A stretch of 64,000 nucleotides of DNA from contig NC_052357.1 of assembly GCF_009727055.1 (NCBI RefSeq), positions 82,808,156 to 82,872,155 on the forward strand. The letters are read 5' to 3'. Source of the stretch: Benincasa hispida. Its lineage: Eukaryota > Streptophyta > Magnoliopsida > Cucurbitales > Cucurbitaceae. The notes beneath the pieces are model-generated. The model was not told the DNA's origin, searched no databases, and was given only the letters and a program-made list of their open reading frames with translations. Position 1 is the stretch's first letter; the number at the start of each line of letters is the position of its first letter. Below are positions 1 through 10,989 of this stretch, in pieces. Position numbers and translations under genes: made by a program.

Positions 1-61
1 CGCAGAAGGTTTGCTCGATCTTAGGGTCAGCTACGAATTCCGATTCAGCACCAGGACTCAT
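1..61 (-). pseudogene. Gypsy family A gag, N-terminal start (cut by window edge)
   Basis: Reading leftwards from the ATG at 61-59 gives about 20 codons beginning MSPGAESEFVADPKIEQTF. They match residue by residue the start of the second gag in this window (MSTGAEPEFKADPEIERTF at 4476). The primer site at 159-176 lies just upstream, so this is the first gag codons of a minus-strand Ty3/Gypsy element whose body lies outside the window. Too short to judge whether the gene is intact. Confidence 0.6.
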
Positions 62-158
62 AAACCGTCAGGCTGCTCTCCACGTTGAACAGCCAGTACA
101 ATGAAATCTGTCCTGCAAAATTCCAAAAACACACTCAAACAATAAACCGTTAACCAGA

Positions 159-176
159 TCCCCGGCAACGGCGCCA
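159..176 (-). other. Primer binding site for tRNA-Asp, family A element 1
   Basis: The plus strand reads TCCCCGGCAACGGCGCCA, the 3' end of plant tRNA-Asp(GUC) with CCA added. On the minus strand it is therefore the complement used to prime reverse transcription. It sits about 6 nt internal to the end of the LTR at 183-1946, as expected for a Gypsy element running leftwards. Confidence 0.85.
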
Positions 177-182
177 TAAACT

Positions 183-1946
183 TGTAACGCAGGTTTTGAT
201 AGGTATGATTGATGATGTTCTATGCTCATGATGATGCGATACTACGTCTACTTATGCGTTAATTGTGGATGTTCATGTAGTATGCCATGCGCTATCACAA
301 GTTTCCTTACGATGGAACCAAGTGTAATTCCACCACAAGTTTCTTGATGTGATTCGAGATCGAACACGGGGACTGGTTTAGGTTATTATGGTACATTCAT
401 GATATATGCGACCAGGTTTTCAATCTTTAAAAATGTGTTTGTACAGGTATATAAATTGTAATAAAATAATGGAAAGCAGTAAAAATGCGATAATAACATA
501 AAAATACAGTAAACCTAAGCTAGATGATACAAGATACAGGCTTCATGTACAAGATGTTGGGGTCAAGGCTAGCTGTGAAAGTTATGCAGAGACGTGGGAT
601 GCGGCGACAAGTCTTATGAATAAAATAGAAAGAGAAAGACAAATAACATAAATAACACAAGTTCTCAATTGCGTTGAAGCTATAAATGTTGTTCCGCTCT
701 TCTCTTGGTGTACATCTTTTAGTGATCGGCTGCGCTCCCATATGTCTGTGGTGAAACAGAGACTAACGTAATAAACGCAAGGTTGTTTCCATGTGAAGAT
801 GAACGATAGATCAGAATGGCATCTTCACTTCTGCTCTCACAGGTGAAGATGTCGTCTAGCATGCCTTAGCTAAACGTATTTTATATTTTTAACACAGATT
901 AAGTACTTAGTTAATTCACATTGCTTATCAGGGATTAAGAAGACAACATGAAGAAAATGATTGACGGGTGAACGAAAATAGACAGAAAATGATAAATGAA
1001 AGCTATCGAAACATTTAATATCTCTATTAAGCGTTTGATACATGGTGTGAAAGAAGAGATAGAGAAATAGTGAAATACAATGATGAAAGAAATAGAACAG
1101 ATATAAATAAGTGTCAATGTCTTGGCACTGATTCGATGGAGATCTTCTTGCTGGATAGGATGGATTTGATGGTAAGAAGAGCTTCCCTCTCACTTGCTCC
1201 ACCGGTAGCAGGGATCTTTGCACAGAGCTTTCAATCGGGTGTTTGGCAGATTAGATCTAAGATTTACCTTTCGGCCTTATCTCGTCTTTTTCTTGGATTT
1301 CTTCACTTAAGTACTCAGCTCAGCCTTTTCTCTCAACAGTTTTGCAGCATTTACCCCGTATCCTGTAGCATACTTTTTTTTTCTGAAATCAATGGGGTAT
1401 TTATAGGTGCAGATCTTTGACTCCAGCCTTGTGATCCCCACTTGATTGTTATGGTAATTCCAAAGATGGAGGGATATTATTCCTTCTGTTATGCAATCAG
1501 ACCGTCAATTCTGCACAACCATTAGTTGTACACGTGTCTCAATCCTTCGCTTTTGCATTGCTCAGCTGCATCTTTCGATCTTGGATTCGCATGTGATGTT
1601 GCTTTTATTACCGCATGCAGTTGAAACACAGCTCTGGACCGACTTTCGCATTGCATCGTCATTGCAGTAATTGCCTCTTCATTGTTGATTGATGGGCACA
1701 GTGTGACAGAGATGCGTTGATCAGTTTCTCATGAGCCTTGAGCGCAAGCGGTGACTTGGTCTCCTGCAAAACAGAGTAAAATTCGGCTTGTCCTCCATCT
1801 TTATATTGTTAGTGGGTGTAATTGTAAACATTTATAATTATTGTAATACTAGGCTAATTTTCATACAATAGGTGCATATTTACTAAATTTTGACCGTAAT
1901 ATCTAGATAAGGTGGCATAAATAACTTGTATTTCAACAAGTTATCA
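183..1946 (-). repeat. LTR of Gypsy family A, copy 1 (minus orientation)
   Basis: The LTR starts TGATAAC on the minus strand at 1946 and runs left to a terminus near 183, next to the primer site. A minus-strand TATA box (cctataaatacc) is at 1396-1407. A 32-nt hairpin with stem CATCTTCAC/GTGAAGATG lies at 820-851, and a shorter hairpin at the very start at 1921-1944. The right edge is sharp because element pol coding begins at 1947. The exact 3' end is uncertain by a few bases. Confidence 0.8.
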
Positions 1947-2501
1947 GTCGCATTGCACAACGTGGGCATGGGCATCCTTAAACAGCGTTGGCGAGAAATA
2001 GCCACATTGTAGGACCTTTGCAGTAGTCCGCTGCCCCCCAAAATGTCCTCCGTAAGGGGACTCATGACACAGCTCAAGAATTTGCTTGACTTCGTGCTCA
2101 GGAACGCATCGACGTAGAATGTGATAAGGTCTAAGTCGATATAGGAATAGGTCGTCCCAAAAATAAAATTTGACGTCGTGTCTTAGCTTCTTCTTCTACT
2201 GGTAAGTATAGTCATCTGGTATTTGACCGCAAACGATGAAGTTCACAATGTCCGCATACCAGGGAACATTAATGTCTACTAACATCAGCAGCTCATCAGG
2301 GAATCTTTCCTCAATATCTTTTTCTATCCCTTGAACCTCGAAATTTTCCAATCTTGACAGATGATCAACGACTTGGTTTTCGGTGCCCTTCCGGTCTTTG
2401 ATTTCTAGGTCAAACTCTTGCAAGAGCAACACCCACCGTATCAGTCTCGGTTTTGCATCCTTCTTTGTCATCAGATATTTGATCGCAGAGTGATCGGTAT
2501 A
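1947..2501 (-). pseudogene. Gypsy pol fragment: RNase H end and integrase zinc finger
   Basis: On the minus strand from 2501 the reading is [10 protein letters not shown], then the [17 protein letters not shown] and DHLSRLE signatures that close a Gypsy RNase H. The same frame continues, across one TAG at about 2193-2195, into the H2C2 integrase finger region (CHESPYGGHFGGQRTT). It ends at 1947 where LTR copy 1 begins, and it starts at 2501 where LTR copy 2 begins. The fragment is what remains of an older element into which two copies of the same family inserted on either side. Reverse transcriptase and the integrase core are missing. Confidence 0.8.
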
Positions 2502-4357
2502 TGATAACTTGTAGAAATACAAGTTATTTATGCTGCCTTATCTAGATATTGCGGTCAAAAGAGAAAGAATATGCGTTGATTGTATGAAAATTAGCTCAGA
2601 AATACAATAATTATGAATTAACGCAATTACACCCACTAACATCGTCAAGATGGTAGAAGAGGATATTTTTACTCTGTTTTGCAGGAAACCAAGTTACCGC
2701 TTGCGATCAAGGTTTAACGAGAAACTGAACAACACATCTCTGTTACATTGCACCCGTAAATCAACAATGAGGAGACGATTAACGCAATGATGGCGTAATG
2801 CGACAGTCGATCCAAAGCTAAATTTCAATCGCGTGCGGTAATAAAAACAACACCACATACGAGCAATCAATCGAAAGATGTAGCTGAGCGACACAAAGTC
2901 GGAGGATTGTGACACGTGTACAACTAACCATTGTGCAGATTTGATGGTCTGATTGCATAACAGAAAAAATATTTATTCCTCCATCTTCGTAATTTTCATA
3001 ACAAGAAGTGGGGTCCATAAGCCAAGGGTCAAAGCTTTTCACTTATAAATACCCCCATAGAATTCAAAGAAGATATACTTGATCTAGGAATAATTGATAC
3101 GAGTGTTAATTGCTGCTGAATTATTGAGAGAGAGGCTGGGCTGAGTACTGATCGGAAGAAATCCGGGAAGAAAAGAGACAAGACCGAGAGGTGAGTCTCA
3201 GTGCGATTCTGCCAGATCCCCGCCGTGAAGCTTTATGCTTAGATCCCTGCTACCGGTTGAGTAAGCCTGAAAGGGAAGTTCATCCTTTCACACGATCCAT
3301 CCACAACTGCAAGCAAATCTCCATCCAAATCAGCGCTAAGATGTTGGCAATTATTTGTATTTGTTTCTAACTCTATTTCATCAAGTGTATTTCATCTTCT
3401 TAATCTCTTCATTCACAAATCATGTATCAGATGCTAAACAGTTTTATTGAATGTCTCGATCACTTTCATTACCACTTCTCTGTCTATTTCCGTTACTCCG
3501 TTTATCAATTTCTCCATGAAATTTTCTTAGTATCTTGGTAATTAATATGGATTAAACAAGTAACATAATCTGTGATAAAGAGATAAATGTGTTTAGCTAA
3601 GGCATGCTAGACGGCATCTTCACCTGCGAGAGTAGAAGTGAAGATGTCATTCTGATCTATCGAGAGAAGGTTAGAAGAATGTGTTAACTAAAGCGAGCAG
3701 TACTTCTAGAAATGGAAGCAACCTTGCGTTCATTACGTTCGTCCCTGTTTCACCACAGAGATGTGGGAACATGGCCAATCACAAGAGGTGTATGCCAAGG
3801 GAAAAGCGGAACCGTACTTATATCTTTAATGCAATCAAGAAACTTGCGATGTTTGTATTAATTATCTTTTCTGTTTCTGCTTCGTACATAAGACTTGTCA
3901 CCGCATTACACGATCTTTGCATAATCTTCACAACCAACCTTGACCTCGGTATCTTGTATCATGAAACCTGTATCTTGTATCATCTTAGCTTAAATTTACT
4001 TTAACGCAATTTACTTTAACACAATTTATGTTATTATCGCATTTTTACCGTTTTTCTTTACTTTATCGCATGTTTAATTTCTTGTACACAAATTCTTTTA
4101 TAAATTGAAAAACCCCTTGTCGCATGTATAACAAGCATAACGCAATAACCTCAAACAGTCCCTGTGTTCGACCTCGGATCACACCGAGAAACTTGCGGTG
4201 AAATTATACTTGGTTTCAATGCAAGGAAACTTGTGACAACGCACAGCATACTACAAGAACATTCGTTAATAACGCATATCTAGAAGTAGTATCACATATC
4301 ATCATATATCGTTATGCGTATGCCTAAGATAGAAACATTCATCAAATACCATTAACA
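2502..4357 (+). repeat. LTR of Gypsy family A, copy 2 (plus orientation)
   Basis: It begins TGATAACTTG at 2502, right against interrupted pol coding (preceding GTATA may be the target duplication), and ends just before the primer site at 4364. A TATA box (TATAAATA) lies at 3044-3051. The 32-nt hairpin recurs at 3615-3646, and a 24-nt hairpin with perfect 10-bp stem and GAAA loop at 2504-2527. Length about 1.86 kb. It points away from copy 1. Confidence 0.8.
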
Positions 4358-4363
4358 AGTTTA

Positions 4364-4381
4364 TGGCACCGTTGCCAGGGA
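4364..4381 (+). other. Primer binding site, tRNA-Asp type, family A element 2
   Basis: TGGCACCGTTGCCAGGGA differs at two positions from the perfect tRNA-Asp complement at 159-176. It follows directly on LTR copy 2 and precedes gag by about 95 nt. Confidence 0.8.
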
Positions 4382-4475
4382 TTGGTTACAGTTTATTGTT
4401 TAAGTGTGTTTGTGGTATTTGTAGGACAGATCTCATTGTACTGACTGTTCAATGCGGAGAGTAGCTTGACGGTTT

Positions 4476-5943
4476 ATGAGTACTGGTGCTGAACCAGAAT
4501 TCAAAGCTGACCCTGAGATCGAGCGTACCTTTCGTGCACGGGCACGTCAGAATCGGATAAGGCGAAAGAAAGCATCGAATATGGCAGATAATAACGACAA
4601 TGCGGTTCCCGTAGTAAATCAAGAGGCTGTTAGGCCAGCGTAGGACCCTATTTTCCTGGCTGTTGGCCGCAACATCCCCATGAGGAATTATGCGGTACCC
4701 AACCTGTACGACTTTACGCCAGGGATTTCGAGGCCTATTGTTGAGGAGAACGCAAGGTAAAGCCGGTCATGCTACAAATGATCCAAAATGCAGGGCAATT
4801 TGGGGGTCTGCAAGGTGAAGACCTGCATGCACACTTGACCAGTTTTGTCGAAATGTGCAACAAATTCTCATTACCTGGCATAACCCCAGAGAGTATTAGA
4901 CTGTATCTATTCCCTTACACCTTGAGGGACGAAGCCAAGAGGTGGGCTCACTCACTGGAGCCAAATGAGATCACATCATAGGATCAATTGGTAGAGCGAT
5001 TCATAAAGAAGTTCTTCTTGCCGGCCGTCAAAGCAAGGCGACGAAAGGACGTGTTGAACTTTGAGCAAATGGAGAATGCGCCCTGAGCACCGCTTGGGTG
5101 CGGTTTAGAAGATTGGTGAAAAACTACCTGCATATCGGGAACCCGATTGCATTTTGATGGATACCTTTTATAACGGCCTGAATAGATCGACGCAGACTGT
5201 TGCTAACGCCTCCGCAGCAGGAGGTTTTATGGACAAAACGTATACTGAGGCTAAAGTCATCCTTGACCGCATATCGCGAAAAATGGATGACTAGATTGAT
5301 GATGGCTATGGAGGCCGAGGCACCGAAAGAAGAAAGAATGAAACTGTCATTGTCCATGCGAAGACAATGACCACGTTGGCTGCTCAGATGGCCACGGTGA
5401 CCTCGATCCTTCAATCAATGGCAATCAATCAAGGAGCCATCCCCCAACAATCAGCGCAACCTGCTGCGCCAGCTCAAATGGCCACAATAAGTTGCGTTAA
5501 TTATGGAAGGGCTCATGTAGCAGAAATGTGCCCATCGAATATCCAGCAAGTATGCACCATCCAAAACAACCCCTTCAGCAACACCTACAATCCTGGCTGG
5601 AGGAGCCATCCTAACTTTGGGTGGGGAGGCAATCCTAACCAATGGGGGCTAATCAACCATCAGAGTGGCAGTCGAGGAAAACCTCCTTTTCACCATAACT
5701 CGAACCAGGGGCAACCAAAGCAATCGCATAACCAGTAACCGTCATCATCAAACACCTCTGAAAGCTCATTGGAGGCCCTGCTTAAACAATATATGGACAA
5801 AAATGACGCAGTTATGCAAGCGCAGGCGTCTTCAATTTGAAACTTGGAGATCCAAGTGGGCCAACTGGCATCTGAGCTGAGAAATAGAGCACCAGGAACG
5901 TTGCCCAGCAACTCAGAATCCCCAGGATCCAATGGAAAGGAGT
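4476..5943 (+). pseudogene. Gypsy family A gag, decayed
   Basis: The gag starts at ATG 4476. The conserved retrotransposon gag block is recognisable at 4769-4981 (HAHLTSF, LPGITPESIRLYLFPYTLRDEAKRW) and continues in pieces to about 5330. A zinc knuckle follows at about 5490-5532, where the second metal-binding Cys is a Tyr (CVNYGRAHVAEMC). Several in-frame stops (near 4641, 4758, 4979, 5292) and shifts break it, so no capsid protein can be made. Pol does not follow: after about 5.95 kb the sequence passes straight to the spacer before the accessory ORF, implying an internal deletion. Confidence 0.8.
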
Positions 5944-6720
5944 AATGTCCCTAGGACATTGGGCAGGCAAGCCAAACCACCTGCAGAGATGTGGATTGCA
6001 CTTTTCAAAGAAACGCATCTTCTGGTCCATATCTCACAACTATGTTTAATGCTTTCTTTAATTTCTGTCTTATTGAATTCTTGAATTTTATCTTTACTTC
6101 TGCATTTAATTCGTTACATGAATTTATGAATTAATTCTTCATTTACTTCCTTTGCATTTATTTTTATGCCGCTTTAATTCTTTTAATTTTTCTGTAATTA
6201 ATGCGTTGGTCCTTAATTAGTGAATGATTGAGAAATAAAGGGAAATTTATTGCTGCAAGTCTTAGCAATTTGCGTTAATAAAAAGAAAATAATAAAATAA
6301 AATAAATAAAATGAAACAACGAGTGTGCAAGGCGATAATGGATGCATCTTGAACCAATGAGATGTGCTTTGCGTTCATCCAACTCAAATGCGTTGAAACT
6401 GAGGGGTATGTTGCGCGCGTATATGTCCTTTGCTCGTCCTTAGCTAAATGCACTATGTTGAGGTATCCTCCAGAAATGTGTTAGTTAAGGGGTGTGTTGT
6501 AGGGGTGTATACGTTGTTGCCCGTCCTCTGCAAAGATGCATTTGCATTGATGAGCACATTGCTTTAAATTGCGTCTATTCGAATAAAATATTAAAGAAAA
6601 TTCTTTTCGCACTTGAGAAGTCCAATCGTTTCGTATCCCAAAGCAATGATGATTTTACAGACGAAAGGACGCTTTTCTGAAATTTCATAAATGAGGGAAG
6701 TTCGAATGACGGGCCATTTG
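5944..6720. other. Geneless spacer inside the Gypsy element
   Basis: AT-rich (T-rich at 6040-6200, A-rich at 6280-6320), with no coding signature in six frames beyond short chance ORFs. It links the truncated gag to the promoter and accessory ORF, and probably corresponds to the region between pol and the 3' ORF of an intact element. Confidence 0.5.
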
Positions 6721-6730
6721 AGCTTCTCGA

Positions 6731-6877
6731 GGCCCATCGCCGCAAAAATCGTATTGGGCCTACTGCGGCCCAACCTATAAATAGGAACCCTTCCCCATCT
6801 GTGAATTTTTTACCTCCTTTGCACTCTGAAAAACCCTAGTGCCAGCATACGAAGCCTTCTTCTTCCCAAAACCCTAG
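6731..6877 (+). promoter_or_regulatory. Putative internal promoter: site II elements, TATA box, telo boxes
   Basis: Three site II cores occur in 42 bp (GGCCCA 6731-6736, TGGGCC 6755-6760, GGCCCA 6767-6772). TATAAATAG follows at 6776-6784, and two telo-box-like AAACCCTAG motifs at 6831-6839 and 6869-6877. The ATG at 6910 is in good context (ccATGG). Site II plus telo box close to the start of transcription is the known arrangement of plant ribosomal-protein and ribosome-biogenesis promoters. Here it sits upstream of a retroelement ORF. Function is inferred from motifs only. Confidence 0.55.
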
Positions 6878-6909
6878 CAAATTTTTCAATCTTCCCTAGC
6901 TTACTATCC

Positions 6910-7893
6910 ATGGCTGACCAAGTTTCTCAATCTTCTACTTCACCCTTAACCTCTTCCTCTGACCAAATCACCATGCGAGAGGCAGAATTCCTTGCTACCA
7001 GTCGCAGGCTCGCTGCCTAACCCCATACCGTCCAGATAATCACCGGTAGAACCCAAAAAAACCTATTGTCCGTCTGGCCTCCTCAGTTCAAGAGGGGGCA
7101 CAGCACTGAAAATACCCCAGTTCCAACTCCTGCCGTCTCAACTAAAAGCGAGAAGAAGAGGCGTGATGACAGGGAAGTGTTTGGCAACATTTTAAGTCAT
7201 TTGGAGCAAGGAGGAGGATTACCTGAGGCAGGGGTTGTAAATCAACCACTGTCCACGGAGGAGGTGACGGTAGTGGTGGCTGAAGAAGTGGTGGTGGTAA
7301 AGGCAGTGGTGGTTGAAGAAGAGACAGGAAGAGACATTCTGACCTTAGGGACTCCTGAGGTAACTGCCAACGCAGAAACCTGTGACGGACCCAGAATTAC
7401 GGTGGAGGAGACTAAGGAGGCTAAAGTTGTGGTAGAAACTCCTAAAATTTTGATGGAAGTAGTTGCAATGGAGACGCAACCAGAATGAGCTAAAGAGGAA
7501 AAGAAGAAGAAGAAAAGAAAAGGGAGAAAGACTGGAGAAGCTGAGTCATCTCAGCATCGCAAGGAGAAAAAGAATAAAGAGAAGAAGAATGATGAGGAAG
7601 ATGAGGAAGAGAAGAAGGAGAGGAAGAAGAAAGAAAATGATGAAAGAAGAATGCGCTGGCGTGAAGAAAGGCGCCTAAAAAAGGAAGAAGAAAAGAAGCA
7701 GGGGGCTGTGAGCCTGGAAAATGATGGAGAATCAACCTCTATAAAGAAGGACAGAGGGGAAACAGCGCAATTGATGAAGATGGTGCAACTTGAAACAACG
7801 TAAATGGTTGTAGTGGAGGAAGGCGAAGAAGGAGAAGATACCCCCCCTAATGCGGCATCGCAGGGAGAATGCACTGCAAGGGTCTATTGTTGA
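6910..7893 (+). pseudogene. Lys/Glu-rich accessory ORF of the Gypsy element, decayed
   Basis: One frame can be followed from MADQVSQSST at 6910 for about 328 codons, broken by stops at about 7018, 7486, 7801 and 7891. The N-terminus is Ser/Thr-rich. The middle (7250-7480) is Val/Glu-rich, and 7489-7700 encodes a highly charged Lys/Glu run, probably coiled coil or disordered. I see no protease, RT, integrase or membrane segment. Its place between gag remnants and LTRs suggests the extra 3' ORF carried by some Athila/Tat-type Gypsy elements, but I do not recognise the protein. The stops are scattered, with no frameshift needed through the charged part. Confidence 0.5.
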
Positions 7894-7969
7894 CCCTCAA
7901 AGATTAATCATCGCATTAGAAGAACAGGAAAGAAGGAGAAAATAAGAGGAGAAGAAAATGGAGCGCACA

Positions 7970-9121
7970 AAGAATGGCATCTTCACTTCTGCTCTCACAG
8001 GTGAAGATGTCGTCTAGCATGCTGTAGCTAAACATCTTTATTTCTTTAGCACAAATTAAGTTACTTGTTTAATTCATATTAATCACCAAGGGATTAAGAA
8101 AACATCATGGAGAAAGCGATTAATGGAGGAACGGAAATAGACAGATATGTGGAAATGAAAGTGATCATGAAATTTAATTATAAAATCAAGCATCTGATAC
8201 ATGGTTGTGAATGATTTAGACTAAGAAGATGAAATACAATTGATGAATAAGGATTAGAAACAGATACAGAAGAGTGCCAATGTCTTGACACCGATCTGGA
8301 TGGAGAGATTGCTTGCCGGCGTAGATGGAGTGAATGGAAGAATGAGCTTCCCTCTCAGGCTTGCTCAACCAGTAGAGTTGATCTAGGTACAGAGCTTCAC
8401 GATGGGGATTTGGAATGGTTTGCCCTGAGACTCACCTCTCAGCCTTGTCTCTTTTCTTCCAGGATCTTCTCCGATCAGCACTCAGATCAGTCTCTCTTTC
8501 AATAGCCTCGTATCAATTATCCCCTGTATCAATTATTATCTTTCATTGAATTCTTTGAGGGTATTTATAAATGAAAGCTTTGAGTCTCTGACTTGTGGTC
8601 CTCACTTTATTGTTATGAAAATTTCGAGATGGTGGAATAAATATTCCTTCTGTTATGCAATCAGTTCATTCAAAATACACAACGATTAGTTGTACACGTG
8701 TCAAGATCCTCCGTGATTGTGTTACTCATTTGCATCTTCGATCGTGTGCCCGCATGCGGTGTTGTTTTTATTACCGCATTCGGTTGAAGTTGCGTTGATC
8801 GCAAAGCTCTTGATCGATTGTCGCATACGCCATCATTGTGTTGATCGTCTATTCATTCCTGAATGAAAGGCGCAATGCGACGTAGATGCGTTAATCTTTC
8901 TCTCTTAAGCCATGAGCGCATACAGTGACTGGATTTCCTGCAAAAACATACTTGAAATACTCTTTTCTACCATCGCAATGGTGTTAGTGGGTGTATTGAC
9001 GACAATTTATAATTATTGTATTTTTTAGTTAATTTCTCTACAACTAACGCAACTTTCCTCTCTTTTGGCCACAATATCTAAATAAAGCAGTATAAATAAC
9101 TTGTATTTCTACAAGTTATCA
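7970..9121 (-). repeat. Gypsy family A LTR, copy 3 (minus, lacks its 3' part)
   Basis: It begins TGATAACTTG on the minus strand at 9121 and is alignable with copy 1 down to the 32-nt hairpin at 7978-8009. There it stops abruptly, lacking about 0.65 kb of the 3' end. A minus-strand TATA box is at about 8561-8570. It abuts copy 4 head to head at 9121/9122. Confidence 0.75.
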
Positions 9122-10735
9122 GTCACCGCATGCGTTCATGGCTCAAAAATAAAATGAACAACGCATCTACGTCACATTGCACCCATCATTCAGGAATGAG
9201 AAGATGATCAACGCAATGATGGCGCATGCGACAATGGATCAAGAGCTTAGCAATCAACGCAATCTCAACTACATGCGGGCGAACGATCGAAGATGTAAAA
9301 AGCAACGCATTTGCGGAGGAGTCTGACGAATGTACGGCTTTCAGTTGTGCATTTCTCATGGATTAATTGTGTAACAGAAGGAATATTCACTCCGCCATTT
9401 TAGGAACTACCATAACCATAAAATAGGGACCACTAAGCAAAGAGTCAAGCTTTGCCTATAAATAGCTTCTGCAATTTCATTGAAAGAATACTTGAATACA
9501 TAGAGACGTGTATATACTGATTTCTGAGAGAGAGGCTGGTCTGAAGCGATTTCCAGAGTAGATCTGGGATAATCACGAGACAAGGCCGAGAGGTGAGTCT
9601 CTGGGCAAAAAATCCTTCCAATCCCCACCGTTGAAGCTTTGTACGAAGGTCATTTCTATAGAAGAGCAAGCCTGAGAGGGAAGCTCTCCTCCCTATCACT
9701 TTCACATGCCGGCAAGCATAACCTCCGTTCAGATTTGTGTCAAGACATTGACACTCCTTCTATATTTGTCTCTAAATCTCTATTTCATCACTTATATTCA
9801 TCTTCTTTACTCTATCATTCACATCATGTATCGAATGCTTAATCTTAGTATTAAATGTTATGATCATGTCCATTATCATCTCTCTGTCTATTCCCGTTCA
9901 TCCATAATCCATTTTCTTCATGATGTTTTCCTAATCCCCTGGGTAATTAGCAAGAATTAATTAAGTAAATTAATTCGTGTTAAGGAAATAATTATATTTA
10001 GCTAAAGTATGCTCGATGGCATCTTCACCTGTGAGAGCAGAAATGAAGATGTTATTCCGCCTATTGAGAGAGGGTTGGAAGAATGCGTTAACTAAAGCGA
10101 GAAGTACTTCTAGGGATGGAAGCAACCTTGCGTTCATCACGTTCATCCCTGTTTCACCATAGAGATATGGGAATGCGGCCGATCACTGAGAGGTGTACGC
10201 CAAGGGAAAGTGGAACCTTAGTTGCATCTTTAACGCAATTAACAAACTTGCGATGTTTTTACTAGGTATTCTTTCTCTTTCTGCTTCATCCATAAAGACT
10301 TGTCATCGCATACCACGATCCTTTGTATAACTTCACAGTCAGTCTCGATCTCAGTATCATGTATCATGTATCTTGTATCTTGTATCATCTTGGTTCAGGA
10401 TTTTATTTTCACGCAACTTTATTTTATCAACGCAATTTATTTTCATCACACTTTATATTCATGTATAAACCCAATTCTTTATTAATTGTAAAAATCGGTC
10501 GTATGTATCACAAAAGTAACACATTAACAAAAACAATCCCTGTGTTCGACCTCGGATTATTTTGAGAAACTTGTGTTGGAATTATACTTGGTTTCGGCGC
10601 AAAGAAACTTGTGACACGCATTACTCCATTGCATACTACAAGTATATCATTAAAATGCATATATTTAGAAGTAGTGTACATAAGCGATAACACGACATGA
10701 CATTCCATTTTTAGCATTACAAGTTTATGGCAACA
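9122..10735 (+). repeat. Gypsy family A LTR, copy 4 (plus, lacks its first part)
   Basis: It matches copy 2 from the gtcaccgc segment onward, so about 190 bp of the LTR start is absent. TATAAATAG is at 9457-9465, and the 32-nt hairpin at 10020-10051 has one stem mismatch. It ends at caagttta followed by tggcaac, a primer site cut after a few bases. With copy 3 it forms a large imperfect inverted repeat. Confidence 0.75.
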
Positions 10736-10989
10736 TGAGCTTGTAGCACATTATCTATCGTCACAATGCATGCACAATACATATCCATTACCATGTCATC
10801 AGAGACGCATCTTCAAATGTTCGTAGAGTTTTCTATTTGTTCATTTGAGTTTTTATGCTGTAATTTCTATATTGATTGTATAATCGCATGTTTTTGTACA
10901 ACTATAATATGTGATGTTCATTCATAATTGTAATTTGGAATGTTCTTATTTCCGCTGCTCATGGAAATCTCGAGTTCGATTTCCTTCAT

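Noticed and set aside
7463..7678. Arg/Lys-rich ORF overlapping the accessory ORF
   Set aside because: It is the shifted reading of a purine-rich (gaa/aag) stretch. The Lys/Glu frame that starts at 6910 is the longer and more consistent one.
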